Origin: Rhizobium phaseoli
GTDB taxonomy: Bacteria; Pseudomonadota; Alphaproteobacteria; Rhizobiales; Rhizobiaceae
Direction of reading: 5' to 3'
DNA length: 64,000 bases
NCBI RefSeq assembly: GCF_003985125.1
Contig: NZ_ML133569.1
Coordinates: forward strand, 124,001-188,000
Under the pieces are notes generated by a model that saw only the letters and a program-made list of their open reading frames with translations, was not told the origin of the DNA and did not search any database. Below, one piece after another: positions 18,890-27,064 of this stretch. Made by a program: the position numbers and the translations under genes. Within the stretch, counting starts at the first letter, position 1. Each line of letters begins with the position of its first letter.

Positions 18890-19309
18890 TCACTCGTCGC
18901 GGTAGACCTTTTCACGACGTTCGTGGCGCTCCTGCGCCTCGATCGACAGCGTCGCGATCGGACGGGCGTCGAGGCGCTTGAGACCGATCGGTTCGCCGGT
19001 CTCCTCGCAATAGCCGTAGGTCCCGTCTTCGATGCGCTGCAGCGCCGCGTCGATCTTGGAAATCAGCTTTCTCTGCCGGTCACGAGCGCGAAGTTCGATC
19101 GCCCGGTCGGTTTCCGACGATGCCCGGTCGGCGAGATCGGGATGGTTTGCGCTCTCCTCAGCCAAATGGTCGAGTGTTTCGCGCGCTTCTCTAAGGATAT
19201 CGTTTTTCCAGGCTACCAGCTTGGCCCTGAAGTAGGCTCGCTGGTTTACGTTCATGAATTCTTCCTCTTCCGAGGGAACGTAATTGCTAAGATCGATCTT
19301 CTCACTCAA
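18890..19309 (-). CDS. dksA: DksA/TraR-family RNA polymerase-binding regulator
   Basis: This is a 139-residue protein with a coiled coil (KNDILREARETLDHLAEESA, then SETDRAIELRARDRQRKLIS) ending in the DxxDxA-type tip region, and a C-terminal globular domain YGYCEETGEPIGLKRLDARP. DksA binds the RNA polymerase secondary channel and works with ppGpp in the stringent response. Only one of the four zinc-finger cysteines is present (CEETG), so it belongs to the zinc-independent type. The TTG at 19309 has AGGAGA six bases upstream, which decides the start. It has its own terminator. Confidence 0.93.
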   Translation of the reverse strand: MSEKIDLSNYVPSEEEEFMNVNQRAYFRAKLVAWKNDILREARETLDHLAEESANHPDLADRASSETDRAIELRARDRQRKLISKIDAALQRIEDGTYGYCEETGEPIGLKRLDARPIATLSIEAQERHERREKVYRDE

Positions 19310-19391
19310 CGCGATTCTCCTGAAGAACATCTCATCTGGGCGGGTGTATATCCCAAGCGCTAGCCGCGATTCAAGCCAAATACGACAGCTA

Positions 19392-19411
19392 AACAGATTT
19401 TTAAATCTGTT
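19392..19411. promoter_or_regulatory. 20-bp perfect palindrome between dksA and sixA
   Basis: AACAGATTT and AAATCTGTT are perfect inverted arms with two central T. The site is about 83 bases upstream of the dksA-type start and lies in the 275-base divergent region. A dimeric regulator site is possible; no terminator context exists on either strand. Confidence 0.45.
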
Positions 19412-19584
19412 ACAATTTTCGGCTAACGGGCTATTTTCTCTTAATTATTCCCGCTGGCATTTTTTGCTTCGCCTTCAAAACGCCGTGTTATCGGCCCCGT
19501 TTTGCGGCTTTGCGACACGGCTGGCGGTTGACGGCGGCTGATCGCAACCGCTACTGAAAAGACCCGCCGATCCTGGATTTGCCC

Positions 19585-20079
19585 ATGACCGTACCGCTGC
19601 CTCCGCCCAATCGCATCTACCTCCTGCGTCATGCCGAGGCCGCCTTGGCCGAACCCGGGCAACGCGATTTCGACCGGTCGCTCAACGAAAAAGGTTATGG
19701 CGATGCCGAGATCATCGCCGATCAGGCAGCCGACAAGGGCTACCGTCCGGATCTTCTCATCAGTTCGACGGCGCTGCGCTGCCGCGACACCGCCGACGCC
19801 GTCTACCGGGCGGTCGGCGTCGGGCTCGACGTGCGCTATGTCGATGCGCTCTACAACGCCACCGTCGACACCTATCTCGAAATCATCGATGCGCAGGAGG
19901 CGGCGGCCGTCATGCTTGTCGGCCACAATCCGACCATAGAGCAGGCGCTGGAGACACTGATCGGCTCCGAGGCGATGGCCCGCGCCCTTCCCGGCGGCTT
20001 TCCGACGGCAGGCCTTGCCGTCATCGATTTCGCTGCCTCCGTCAACGCCTGGTGCCTTACCGATTTCGTTGTCGTCTGA
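19585..20079 (+). CDS. sixA: SixA-type histidine phosphatase
   Basis: This is a 164-residue protein starting TVPLPPPNRIYLLRHAEAAL. It has the RHA catalytic triad start of the phosphoglycerate-mutase-like branch, RSLNEKGYGDAEIIA, the SSTALRCRDTAD second-arginine motif and LVGHNPTIEQ with the second catalytic His. SixA removes phosphate from phosphohistidine in Hpt proteins or the nitrogen phosphotransferase system. The ATG at 19585 is preferred to the TTG six bases before it. It is the first of several plus-strand genes, followed by the ycjX/DUF697 pair. Confidence 0.85.
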   Translation: MTVPLPPPNRIYLLRHAEAALAEPGQRDFDRSLNEKGYGDAEIIADQAADKGYRPDLLISSTALRCRDTADAVYRAVGVGLDVRYVDALYNATVDTYLEIIDAQEAAAVMLVGHNPTIEQALETLIGSEAMARALPGGFPTAGLAVIDFAASVNAWCLTDFVVV

Positions 20080-20211
20080 AATCGTCGGAGCAATTCGAAG
20101 AGTGGCAGGAGTTTTCGTTATCCCAGGAAAACGGAAATGCGTTCGCGCCAGTTCTTTTTCGGACAACGTCGCCTTCCTATATTGCCGGCAGTCATCAATC
20201 GGAATCGCGCC

Positions 20212-21687
20212 TTGCCGCCACGCCTGACATCCCTTGCCGACGACGCCCGCATCGCCTTCGACAATCTCGCCGACCGGGCGAATGGGCTCGTCAATCCGAC
20301 CATAAGGCTCGGCGTCACCGGCCTCTCGCGATCCGGAAAGACGGTTTTCATCTCCTCACTTGTCCACAATCTGCTGCATGGCGGCCGACTGCCGCTGTTC
20401 GAGCCGGTGCAATCGGGCCGCGTTTCCGCTGTGCGGCTCGAGCCGCAGCCTGACGATGCCGTGCCCCGCTTCCAATACGAGGATCATATCCGGGCGCTGG
20501 TGAAGGAGCGCATCTGGCCGGATTCGACCCGCGCCATTTCCGAACTGCGCATCACGCTCGATTATCAGAGCGCCAGCGGCTGGAATCGCCTGTTCTCGCC
20601 TGGCCGGCTGTCGATCGATATCGTCGATTACCCCGGTGAATGGCTGCTCGACCTGCCGCTGCTCGGCAAGGATTACCGCACCTTCAGCGAGGAGACGATT
20701 GCGCTTGCGCAAGCCGGCGTCCGTTCCGCACTGTCGCAGGGATGGCTGTCGCTCACACGTGCCGCCGACATCAATGCCGGCGCCGATGAGATGGTCGCCC
20801 GCGACCTTGCCACGGCCTTTGCCGACTATCTCAAGGCCTGCAAGGCGGACGAACGCTCGCTCTCCACCTTGCCGCCCGGGCGCCTGCTCCTGCCCGGCGA
20901 TCTCGACGGCTCGCCGGCGCTGACCTTCGCTCCGCTCGCCTTGCCGCCCGACGGGCGTCCCGACCGCGGCTCGCTTTGGGCAATGATGGAGCGGCGATAC
21001 GAAGCCTATAAGTCGGTGGTCGTCAAACCCTTCTTCCGCGAGCATTTCGCCCGCCTCGACCGCCAGATCGTGCTGGTCGACGCGCTGCAGGCGATGAACC
21101 GCGGCCCCGAAGCCGTTCAAGATCTGGAACGCGCGCTGACCGATGTGCTCGCCTGTTTCCGCCCGGGCACCAATTCGCTGCTCTCCTCATTGCTTGGCCG
21201 CCGTATCGACCGCGTGCTGGTCGCCGCCACCAAGGCCGATCATCTCCATCATGAGAGCCATGACCGGCTCGACGCGCTGACCCGCCGCCTCGTCGATCGC
21301 GCCATCGCCCGCATCGGCATGGCCGGCGCCGGCATCGATGTCATGGCGCTCGCCTCCGTGCGCGCTACTCGAGAGGCATCGGTCAAACGTGACGGCCATG
21401 ACCTGCCCGTCATCGTCGGTACGCCGATGGCGGGTGAAACCATTGCCGGTGAATGCTTCGACGGCCAGAGAAAGACGGCGATCTTTCCCGGCGACCTGCC
21501 GCAGGATCCGGAAGGCCTGTTTGACCGTATCGCCTCGGGCGAGACCGGTGAAACCCTGCCCGAAGTTAATGTCGTCAGGTTCCGCCCGCCGCATCTCGAG
21601 GAAACCGGCAGCGGCATCAAGCTGTCGGTGCCGCATATCCGCCTCGACCGCGCCATGCAGTTCCTGTTCGGAGACCGTCTCGCATGA
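20212..21687 (+). CDS. ycjX: YcjX-family P-loop NTPase
   Basis: This is a 491-residue protein, starting from the TTG at 20212, whose GGAA ribosome site and first residues PPRLTSLADDARIAFDNLAD fit the family. An ATG at 20137 with AGGAAAA is an alternative. The Walker A is GLSRSGKTVF (residues about 45-54), and DIVDYPGEWLLDLPLL is the DxxG-like switch. YcjX-type GTPases/ATPases are induced with phage-shock or heat-shock genes in other bacteria. It overlaps the next gene by four bases, so the two proteins are probably made together. Confidence 0.88.
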   Translation: MPPRLTSLADDARIAFDNLADRANGLVNPTIRLGVTGLSRSGKTVFISSLVHNLLHGGRLPLFEPVQSGRVSAVRLEPQPDDAVPRFQYEDHIRALVKERIWPDSTRAISELRITLDYQSASGWNRLFSPGRLSIDIVDYPGEWLLDLPLLGKDYRTFSEETIALAQAGVRSALSQGWLSLTRAADINAGADEMVARDLATAFADYLKACKADERSLSTLPPGRLLLPGDLDGSPALTFAPLALPPDGRPDRGSLWAMMERRYEAYKSVVVKPFFREHFARLDRQIVLVDALQAMNRGPEAVQDLERALTDVLACFRPGTNSLLSSLLGRRIDRVLVAATKADHLHHESHDRLDALTRRLVDRAIARIGMAGAGIDVMALASVRATREASVKRDGHDLPVIVGTPMAGETIAGECFDGQRKTAIFPGDLPQDPEGLFDRIASGETGETLPEVNVVRFRPPHLEETGSGIKLSVPHIRLDRAMQFLFGDRLA

Positions 21688-22763
21688 GCAAGCCCCCGTC
21701 CGATCCGCCGCGCCGCCCGCCCGCCGCCTTCGCTTATGAGGATGACGCATCCGAGCCGCGCGACAACGGCCGGCAGCAACAAGGCCGGCGCAAACCGGAA
21801 AGCTTCTCTGAGAATATCGTCGTGACGCCCGACGAGGATGATCCCTTCATCAATCCTGACAGCGATCTAATCGCGCCGCCGGTCGCGACTCCGCGCAAGC
21901 GGCGCACCTCCTTTGGCAAGATCGCCGCCGGCGCCTTCGGCATATTGCTGTCGCTCGGCCTCGGCCTCTGGACCGACCGGCTGATCCGCGATCTCTTCAC
22001 CCGCGCCGACTGGTTGGGTTACGCAGCCCTTGGTGTGCTCGCGATCGGCATCCTCGCCGTGCTTGCCCTCGTCATCCGCGAGACCGCAGGCATGATGCGC
22101 CTTGCCGCTGTCCAGACGATCAAGGCCGAAGCGGAAGCAGCGATCCTCGAAACACGACCGGCGAAGGCGCGCGCCGTCCTTGCGCGACTCACCACGCTGC
22201 TTGCCGCCAATCCCGAGACATCGAAGGGACGTGCGACGCTGAAGGCGACCGAGGGTGAGGTCATCGATCCTCCGCATCTAATCGCCTTGGCCGAACGAGA
22301 GCTGCTCGCCCCGCTCGACCGCAAGGCGCGCGCCCTGATCGTCAACGCCTCCAAGCGTGTCTCGATCGTCACCGCCGTCAGCCCGCGCGCGGTCGTCGAT
22401 CTGCTGTATGTGCTCTACGAGGCCGTCCGCCTCATCCGCGCCATGGCGGAACTCTATGGCGGCCGCCCCGGCACGCTCGGCATGTTCCGCCTTCTGCGCG
22501 ATGTGCTGGCGCATCTCGCGGTCACCGGCTCGATCGCCGTCGGTGACAGCCTCGTCCAGCAGGTGCTCGGCCATGGCCTTGCCTCGAAGCTCTCGGCCCG
22601 ACTCGGCGAGGGTGTCATCAACGGCCTGATGACCGCCCGTATCGGAATCGCCGCCATGGATCTCTGCCGGCCGCTTGCCTTTCGCACGCTGAAGCGACCG
22701 GGAATCGGCGATTTCATCGCCGATCTCACACCTTCGATGTCACCGCGCGGCAACAATCCTTAA
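21684..22763 (+). CDS. ycjF: YcjF-type membrane protein (DUF697, TIGR01620)
   Basis: This is a 359-residue protein with an N-terminal disordered stretch (PPSDPPRRPPAAFAYEDD), two membrane helices (around AAGAFGILLSLGLGLW and YAALGVLAIGILAVLALVI), and a C-terminal DUF697 domain with Gly/Ala-rich helices (GLMTARIGIAAMDLCRPLAF). It is the usual partner of YcjX and sits in the inner membrane. The ATG overlaps the ycjX stop (ATGA), a sign of translational coupling. Role is envelope-stress related by family context only. Confidence 0.88.
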   Translation: MSKPPSDPPRRPPAAFAYEDDASEPRDNGRQQQGRRKPESFSENIVVTPDEDDPFINPDSDLIAPPVATPRKRRTSFGKIAAGAFGILLSLGLGLWTDRLIRDLFTRADWLGYAALGVLAIGILAVLALVIRETAGMMRLAAVQTIKAEAEAAILETRPAKARAVLARLTTLLAANPETSKGRATLKATEGEVIDPPHLIALAERELLAPLDRKARALIVNASKRVSIVTAVSPRAVVDLLYVLYEAVRLIRAMAELYGGRPGTLGMFRLLRDVLAHLAVTGSIAVGDSLVQQVLGHGLASKLSARLGEGVINGLMTARIGIAAMDLCRPLAFRTLKRPGIGDFIADLTPSMSPRGNNP

Positions 22764-22973
22764 CTGACCAGGCGATTCCGCAGCCGTCGCCTCCCCTAGC
22801 GTGAACATAGAATAAACTGAACATATTCAATCCGATATAGGCAGACTATTAAAAGCCGCCCGGCATGGCCACCTAACAGCTCCTCGCATTTCGGCACAAT
22901 CGAAAGGAAGGATTAACCATTCTTCGGCAAAACTTGCTGCCAGTTCGTGAGTGGTGTTTGCCAAGGAAAATCC

Positions 22974-23525
22974 ATGTATTCGCGCAAGTTTCTCTTCGTA
23001 TGCGGCCTCGCCGCCGCGGCTTTGTCGCCGGTCGCAGATGTCGCTCCGGCAGCCACCGCCGCAACCCGTGACAAGGCCTTTTTCGATTCCGTCGCCGGCT
23101 CCTGGAAGGGCCCCGGCGAGATCGTCGCCGGCAAGTACAAGGGCACGAAATTCACCTGCAACCTGATCGGTGAACCCACCGGCGACAGCAATGCCGGCAT
23201 CAAACTCGATGGCACCTGCCGCGTCGGCGTCTTCAAGCAGCCGATGACCGCGGTGATCTCGCAGTCCGGCTCCAGCTATAAGGGCAAGTTTCTCGACGGC
23301 GCCGCCGGCAAAGGTCTTGACGTCGTCTCCGGGGCCGTCACCGAGGACACCGTCGTGGTCGGCATCAACCGCGCCAAGCTGAATGGTGCGATGATTGCCC
23401 GCGTGCGTGACGACAAGACGATGAACGTCACCGTTTCGGTCAAGGTTGAAAGCCAGATGATTCCGGTTATCGGCCTGACATTGACGCGTCAGGTCGATGA
23501 AATGGCCGTCGGCTCGATCCAGTAG
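22974..23525 (+). CDS. secreted hypothetical protein
   Basis: This is a 183-residue protein with a Sec signal peptide (YSRKFLFVCGLAAAALSPVA, cut near AATA). The mature part has FFDSVAGSWKGPGEIVAGKY and repeated beta-strand-like segments (TAVISQSGSSYKGKFLDGA), suggesting a small periplasmic beta-barrel or lipocalin-like fold. Two cysteines (FTCNLI, GTCRVG) may pair. AAGGAAAA precedes the ATG at 22974. It is followed by a terminator and is probably monocistronic. No function can be assigned. Confidence 0.75.
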   Translation: MYSRKFLFVCGLAAAALSPVADVAPAATAATRDKAFFDSVAGSWKGPGEIVAGKYKGTKFTCNLIGEPTGDSNAGIKLDGTCRVGVFKQPMTAVISQSGSSYKGKFLDGAAGKGLDVVSGAVTEDTVVVGINRAKLNGAMIARVRDDKTMNVTVSVKVESQMIPVIGLTLTRQVDEMAVGSIQ

Positions 23526-23550
23526 ACAGATGGCATGACGGATTTTCCTG

Positions 23551-23573
23551 AAGCGGCGGGTTTCCCGCCGTTT
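23551..23573 (+). terminator. terminator between convergent genes
   Basis: CGGCGGG and CCCGCCG pair around TTT, followed by TTTCGCGTTT, 30 bases after the secreted-protein stop codon and 20 bases before the folK end. Confidence 0.8.
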
Positions 23574-23593
23574 CGCGTTTCAGGATCCCTGCT

Positions 23594-24115
23594 TCAAGCC
23601 CACCAGGCGCCGCTATCATCGGCGACCTCGATGCCCGTCACGTCAGCGTCGAGCAGCCAGTCGCTGACCGGCCGCCCCCTGACAACAAGGCTCGGGGCGA
23701 TATCGGCAAGCGGCATCAGCACGAAACCGCGCTCGGTCATCCGCGGATGCGGCAGTTCCAGCCGCGGCGCCTCCTGGACGACGTCGCCATAGGTCAGCAC
23801 GTCGATATCGAGCGTACGCGGGCCCCAGCGCTCGATACGCTCGCGTTTCATCTCGCGTTCGATCGACAGGCAGACATCGAGCAAAGCTTCCGGAGGAAGC
23901 CGGGTTTCGACGGCGGCGCAGGCATTGAAGAAGAACGATTGGTCGGTCTTGCCCCAGGGCGGCGTGCGATAAAGCCGCGACACGGCGGTAACACGACAAT
24001 CGTCGTGCCCGTCCAGCCTTTGCAGCGCCGCTGCCATCGCCTTCACCGGCTCGCCGACATTGCCGCCGAGGCCGAGGGTGGCGGATCGCCATGCCGCCTC
24101 AGGCAAAGTGCTCAA
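23594..24115 (-). CDS. folK: 2-amino-4-hydroxy-6-hydroxymethyldihydropteridine pyrophosphokinase
   Basis: This is a 173-residue protein with the HPPK motifs ATLGLGGNVGEP, SRLYRTPPWGKTDQSFFFNA and the signature RWGPRTLDIDVLTYG, followed by LPHPRMTERGFVLMPLADIAP. It transfers pyrophosphate from ATP to 6-hydroxymethyl-dihydropterin in folate synthesis. It is the last gene of a folP-folB-folK operon on the minus strand and overlaps folB by 17 bases, so expression is probably coupled. Confidence 0.96.
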   Translation of the reverse strand: MSTLPEAAWRSATLGLGGNVGEPVKAMAAALQRLDGHDDCRVTAVSRLYRTPPWGKTDQSFFFNACAAVETRLPPEALLDVCLSIEREMKRERIERWGPRTLDIDVLTYGDVVQEAPRLELPHPRMTERGFVLMPLADIAPSLVVRGRPVSDWLLDADVTGIEVADDSGAWWA

Positions 24116-24464
24116 CGCTCACCTGCACGAAATCGAGCACACCGGGCACCGGCGCGTTCGGCTTGCGCACCGTGATCTTCGCCCGCCGGACCTGCGGAAA
24201 TGTCTCGCAGAGCCCCTTGGCGATATCGAGCGCCAGGGCTTCGATCAGATAGCGTCGCTTGCCGGTGACGATCTGCTCGATCACGGTAAAGGCAATGCCG
24301 TAATTGACGGTATCGTCGATCGAGTCGCTTTTCAGCGCCTCGCCGGCGACGACATCGAGCTCGGCATCGACGAAGAAACGCTGGCCGAGGAATTCCTCCT
24401 CGTCATGCACGCCATGGCGCGCGAAGAAAGCGCAGTTCTGCAGCGTGATCGTGTAGGTGGTCAT
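24099..24464 (-). CDS. folB: dihydroneopterin aldolase
   Basis: This is a 121-residue protein, the normal size for FolB. FFARHGVHDEEEFLGQRFFVD carries the conserved G-x-x-x-E-E region, and NYGIAFTVIEQIVTGKRRYLIEALALDIAK the active-site Lys stretch. It cleaves dihydroneopterin to 6-hydroxymethyl-dihydropterin and glycolaldehyde. Its start overlaps the folP stop by four bases and its end overlaps folK, giving a compact three-gene folate operon. Confidence 0.96.
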   Translation of the reverse strand: MTTYTITLQNCAFFARHGVHDEEEFLGQRFFVDAELDVVAGEALKSDSIDDTVNYGIAFTVIEQIVTGKRRYLIEALALDIAKGLCETFPQVRRAKITVRKPNAPVPGVLDFVQVSVEHFA

Positions 24465-25330
24465 GTCGGCCGCTTCCTCTCGAATTCCTGGCGCGCATTG
24501 AGCATAGCATCGGCGACATCAAGCGCAGCCCTGTTGATTGCGACATTGTGCACCCGGAAAACCGCTGCTCCCTGAAGCCTGAGCAGCGCGCTGGTCGCAG
24601 CCGTCGCCACATCCCGGTCTGCCGCCTCGCGTCCGGTCACAGTGGCGAGAAAACGTTTGCGTGAGGTGCCGGCAAGCAACGGCAGGCCGAAGCGCGAAAG
24701 CTCGGAAAACCGTGCCATCAGTTCCAGATTCTCCTCTGCCGTCTCCTTGGCGAAGCCGAAGCCCGGATCGAGCACGATGCGGTCACCATTGACACCTGCC
24801 GCGGCGGCGATCGCAAGCGATCGTTCGAGGAAATGGACCTGGTCGGCGATCACATCGGCAAGTTTGACCCTATCGCGGCCGGTGTGCATGATGCAGAGCC
24901 CCGCTCCTGTCGCCGCGGCCAGTTCCGCGATACCGCTCTCCTTCTGCAGTCCGGAGACGTCGTTGACGATATGGGCGCCGGCGCTGACCGCAAGCTGCGC
25001 TGTCTCGGCGCGATAGGTGTCGATCGATATCAGCGCCTGGGTGCGGCCGCGCAACGCCTCGATGACGGGCAGCACCCGCGCCTGCTCCTCCGACGGGCTG
25101 ACCGGTGCCGCGCCCGGCCGGGTCGATTCGCCGCCGATGTCGACGATCGCGGCGCCATCGCTCACCGCCTGCAGCGCGTGTTCGACGGCGGCATCGACGG
25201 TTTTGAAGCGTCCGCCATCGGAAAAGGAGTCCGGCGTCACGTTGATGATCGCCATGATCGCCGAACGACGGCCGAGTTCGATCTCCCGGCCATGGCCGAC
25301 ACGCCATAAACTGCCTTCGAGCCCTATCAC
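24461..25330 (-). CDS. folP: dihydropteroate synthase
   Basis: This is a 289-residue protein. MAIINVTPDSFSDGG, VDIGGESTRPGAAP and the C-terminal GLPLLAGTSRKRFLA are the pterin, pyrophosphate and p-aminobenzoate binding motifs of DHPS, the target of sulfonamides. The GTG at 25330 has AGGA eight bases upstream and gives the usual length; an ATG at 25366 is in frame but lacks a ribosome site. It is the first gene of the folate operon, divergent from the DUF922 gene. Confidence 0.96.
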   Translation of the reverse strand: MIGLEGSLWRVGHGREIELGRRSAIMAIINVTPDSFSDGGRFKTVDAAVEHALQAVSDGAAIVDIGGESTRPGAAPVSPSEEQARVLPVIEALRGRTQALISIDTYRAETAQLAVSAGAHIVNDVSGLQKESGIAELAAATGAGLCIMHTGRDRVKLADVIADQVHFLERSLAIAAAAGVNGDRIVLDPGFGFAKETAEENLELMARFSELSRFGLPLLAGTSRKRFLATVTGREAADRDVATAATSALLRLQGAAVFRVHNVAINRAALDVADAMLNARQEFERKRPT

Positions 25331-25432
25331 CAGACTTGTCCTATTGATGGCGAAAAAAGCCGCCATCCGATATTGCGCTTGCGGTGGCTATGCCCCAAGC
25401 TCCTGTCGATTTCAACATGGGTTGCGTTCAGA

Positions 25433-26059
25433 ATGCCGCTTGCAGTGCGTTATATGTGCCTTCCTGTCGCCTTTTCCATTGCTCTTTCCGTCAGCAGCCC
25501 CGCGGCAGCCGAAGTGATCGCATCGAAAAGCTACTCCTATTTCGACATCAGCGGCAAAACCGCCGATGAGCTCGACCGCGAACTCAGCCGTCGCGGCCCG
25601 ACGGCGAGCGGCTCGTCGGCGCGCCATCCGGGCGCCACCAAGATCCGCTTCGGCGGCGAAGCCACCTATATTCAGGACGGCGGCCGCTGCCGCATCGGCA
25701 ACGTCAAGGTCACGGTCCACACCCAGATCATCCTGCCGCGCTGGAGCAGCCGCCGTGGCGCGAGCAAAGAGCTGTCGTTGATCTGGGATGCACTGTCGAG
25801 CGACATCAAGCGCCATGAGGAGCGCCATGCGGAGATCGCCAGAGATCAGGCCCGCGCCATGGAACGCGCCATCCGCGCCTTGCCGCAGCAGCACAGCTGC
25901 GAGGCCATGCAGGAACTCGTCTCCAACGAATCAGCTCGCGGTATAGAGGAGCACGATCGGCAGCAGGCGCGATTCGACCGGGTTGAAGCCGTCAATTTCC
26001 AGAAGCGCATGTTGAGATTGCTGAATAATCGAATCAACGGCCGAGCCGGCGGAAAATAA
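25433..26059 (+). CDS. DUF922 secreted putative zinc protease
   Basis: This is a 208-residue protein with a signal peptide (VRYMCLPVAFSIALSVSSPAAA). The mature domain starts with EVIASKSYSYFDISGKTADEL and carries IKRHEERHAEIARDQA; the HEERH is an HExxH zinc-peptidase motif, and the family is described as DUF922. Two cysteines are present (GRCRIG, HSCEAM). A periplasmic metalloprotease is plausible, but no substrate is known. The second ATG, 21 bases later, is also possible. It is divergent from folP and followed by a region with a small RNA candidate. Confidence 0.8.
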   Translation: MPLAVRYMCLPVAFSIALSVSSPAAAEVIASKSYSYFDISGKTADELDRELSRRGPTASGSSARHPGATKIRFGGEATYIQDGGRCRIGNVKVTVHTQIILPRWSSRRGASKELSLIWDALSSDIKRHEERHAEIARDQARAMERAIRALPQQHSCEAMQELVSNESARGIEEHDRQQARFDRVEAVNFQKRMLRLLNNRINGRAGGK

Positions 26060-26194
26060 AGGTTTTTTAAGCTGCTTGCGAGGGGAAATACTTAGCTGCG
26101 CAACAAAACTTGTGTGAAACTTGTGCGCTCCCCAGCGTTTTAATGGTCATTTTTCATTCTGGCAGACTCAACCGGAACGCGTTAATATGAACAC

Positions 26195-26336
26195 ATTCGA
26201 AAGTTCAGCTACGGTATCTGGACTTTCCTCGCTGGGTTCTCCTGGCGCGTTCCGAAGCCGCGGATGCTCCTCCCTCATCCGTAGGTAATGCGCCCGCCTC
26301 GCCTCGCTCGCACCAGCGCGCGAGGCGTCTTTTTTG
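26195..26336 (+). ncRNA. candidate trans-acting small RNA with CU-rich loop
   Basis: Three structures can be seen in order. (a) A 10-bp stem at 26199-26208/26218-26227 with a nine-base loop. (b) A 6-bp stem CGGATG/CATCCG at 26261-26266/26276-26281 exposing the loop CTCCTCCCT, complementary to Shine-Dalgarno sequences. (c) An 8-bp terminator stem CGCCTCGC/GCGAGGCG with TCTTTTTT. A possible promoter is CTGGCA, 17 bases, TTAATA at 26182-26187. Hairpins with CU-rich anti-Shine-Dalgarno loops are the mark of rhizobial riboregulators such as the alpha-r14/NfeR1 and AbcR types; family membership here is not established. Confidence 0.6.
26300..26336 (+). terminator. terminator of the small RNA candidate
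   Basis: CGCCTCGC (26300-26307) pairs with GCGAGGCG (26320-26327) and is followed by TCTTTTTTG. No supported CDS ends directly upstream, so this terminator needs a non-coding transcript or the distant DUF922 transcript to explain it. Confidence 0.85.
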
Positions 26337-26366
26337 TGGCTATGGCAGCGACCGCGGCGAATGCAT

Positions 26367-26457
26367 GTCACCGGAAGTGTGCAGCGCTTCCGGGATAACG
26401 ACAGGCATCAAAACAAAGAACAAAGCGCATCGCGTGAATTTGATGCGACGCGCTTTA
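26367..26457. repeat. dispersed palindromic repeat, second family (copy 2)
   Basis: GGAAGTGTGCAGCGCTTCCG, a GACAGGCATCAAAACAA block and a stem AAGCGCATCGC/GATGCGACGCGCTT resemble 18689-18783 in order and sequence. It lies between the small RNA terminator and the end of the ferredoxin gene. Confidence 0.65.
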
Positions 26458-26467
26458 GGCGCCGGCC

Positions 26468-26788
26468 TCAAGCCTGACGTTCAGGAACGTGCACGACGAG
26501 CCCGTCATAGGCAGCCTTCATCCGGATCTGACAGGAGAGCCGCGAGGTCGGGCGCACATCGAAGGCGAAGTCGAGCATGTCTTCTTCCATCGCTTCCGGC
26601 TGGCCGACCTTCTCCGTCCATTCTTCATCGACATAGACGTGACAGGTCGCGCAGGCGCAAGCGCCGCCGCATTCGGCCTCAATGCCGGGCACCGAATTGC
26701 GCACGGCATTTTCCATCACGGTGGAGCCTTGATCGACGTCGAGGTCGAAGCGCGTTCCGTCGAAGGCGACGATGGTAAGTTTGGGCAT
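26468..26788 (-). CDS. 2Fe-2S ferredoxin, adrenodoxin type
   Basis: This is a 106-residue protein starting [20 protein letters not shown]. The cluster ligands are C-x5-C-x2-C in [14 protein letters not shown] plus a fourth Cys in [16 protein letters not shown] is the adrenodoxin partner-binding acidic helix. It carries single electrons in the cytosol, for instance to a cytochrome P450, to iron-sulfur assembly or to heme-related enzymes; the partner is not in this window. The ATG at 26788 fits the family start. Confidence 0.93.
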   Translation of the reverse strand: MPKLTIVAFDGTRFDLDVDQGSTVMENAVRNSVPGIEAECGGACACATCHVYVDEEWTEKVGQPEAMEEDMLDFAFDVRPTSRLSCQIRMKAAYDGLVVHVPERQA

Positions 26789-27064
26789 CAGGACTATCCG
26801 GTCTTCAAAGGGGTGGGCGGCTCTACTTCCGACAATTCGACGCATCAGTCAACATTGCGAAATTCGCCATAACCTCGCAGATCAGGCGGTCGCCCGCCGT
26901 CTTCAATGCGTCATATCGGGCGTCGCAAAAAGACCCGTGGTTCCGCAATGGAACAGCGGGCCTGCTGCGCAATTCCTTAAGGATAAGATTACACGGCCAT
27001 TCAAACCGCTACAGTGTTTGAAAAGACGTGCGGCGCTGTGGCTCCAAAGACGGTGAAAGAAAGA

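Noticed and set aside
26187..26288. 33-codon ORF starting NTFESSATVSGLSSLG in front of a terminator
   Set aside because: It has no ribosome site, and its bases are better explained by the three hairpins of the small RNA candidate. A serine-rich leader peptide was considered, but no regulated biosynthetic gene follows.
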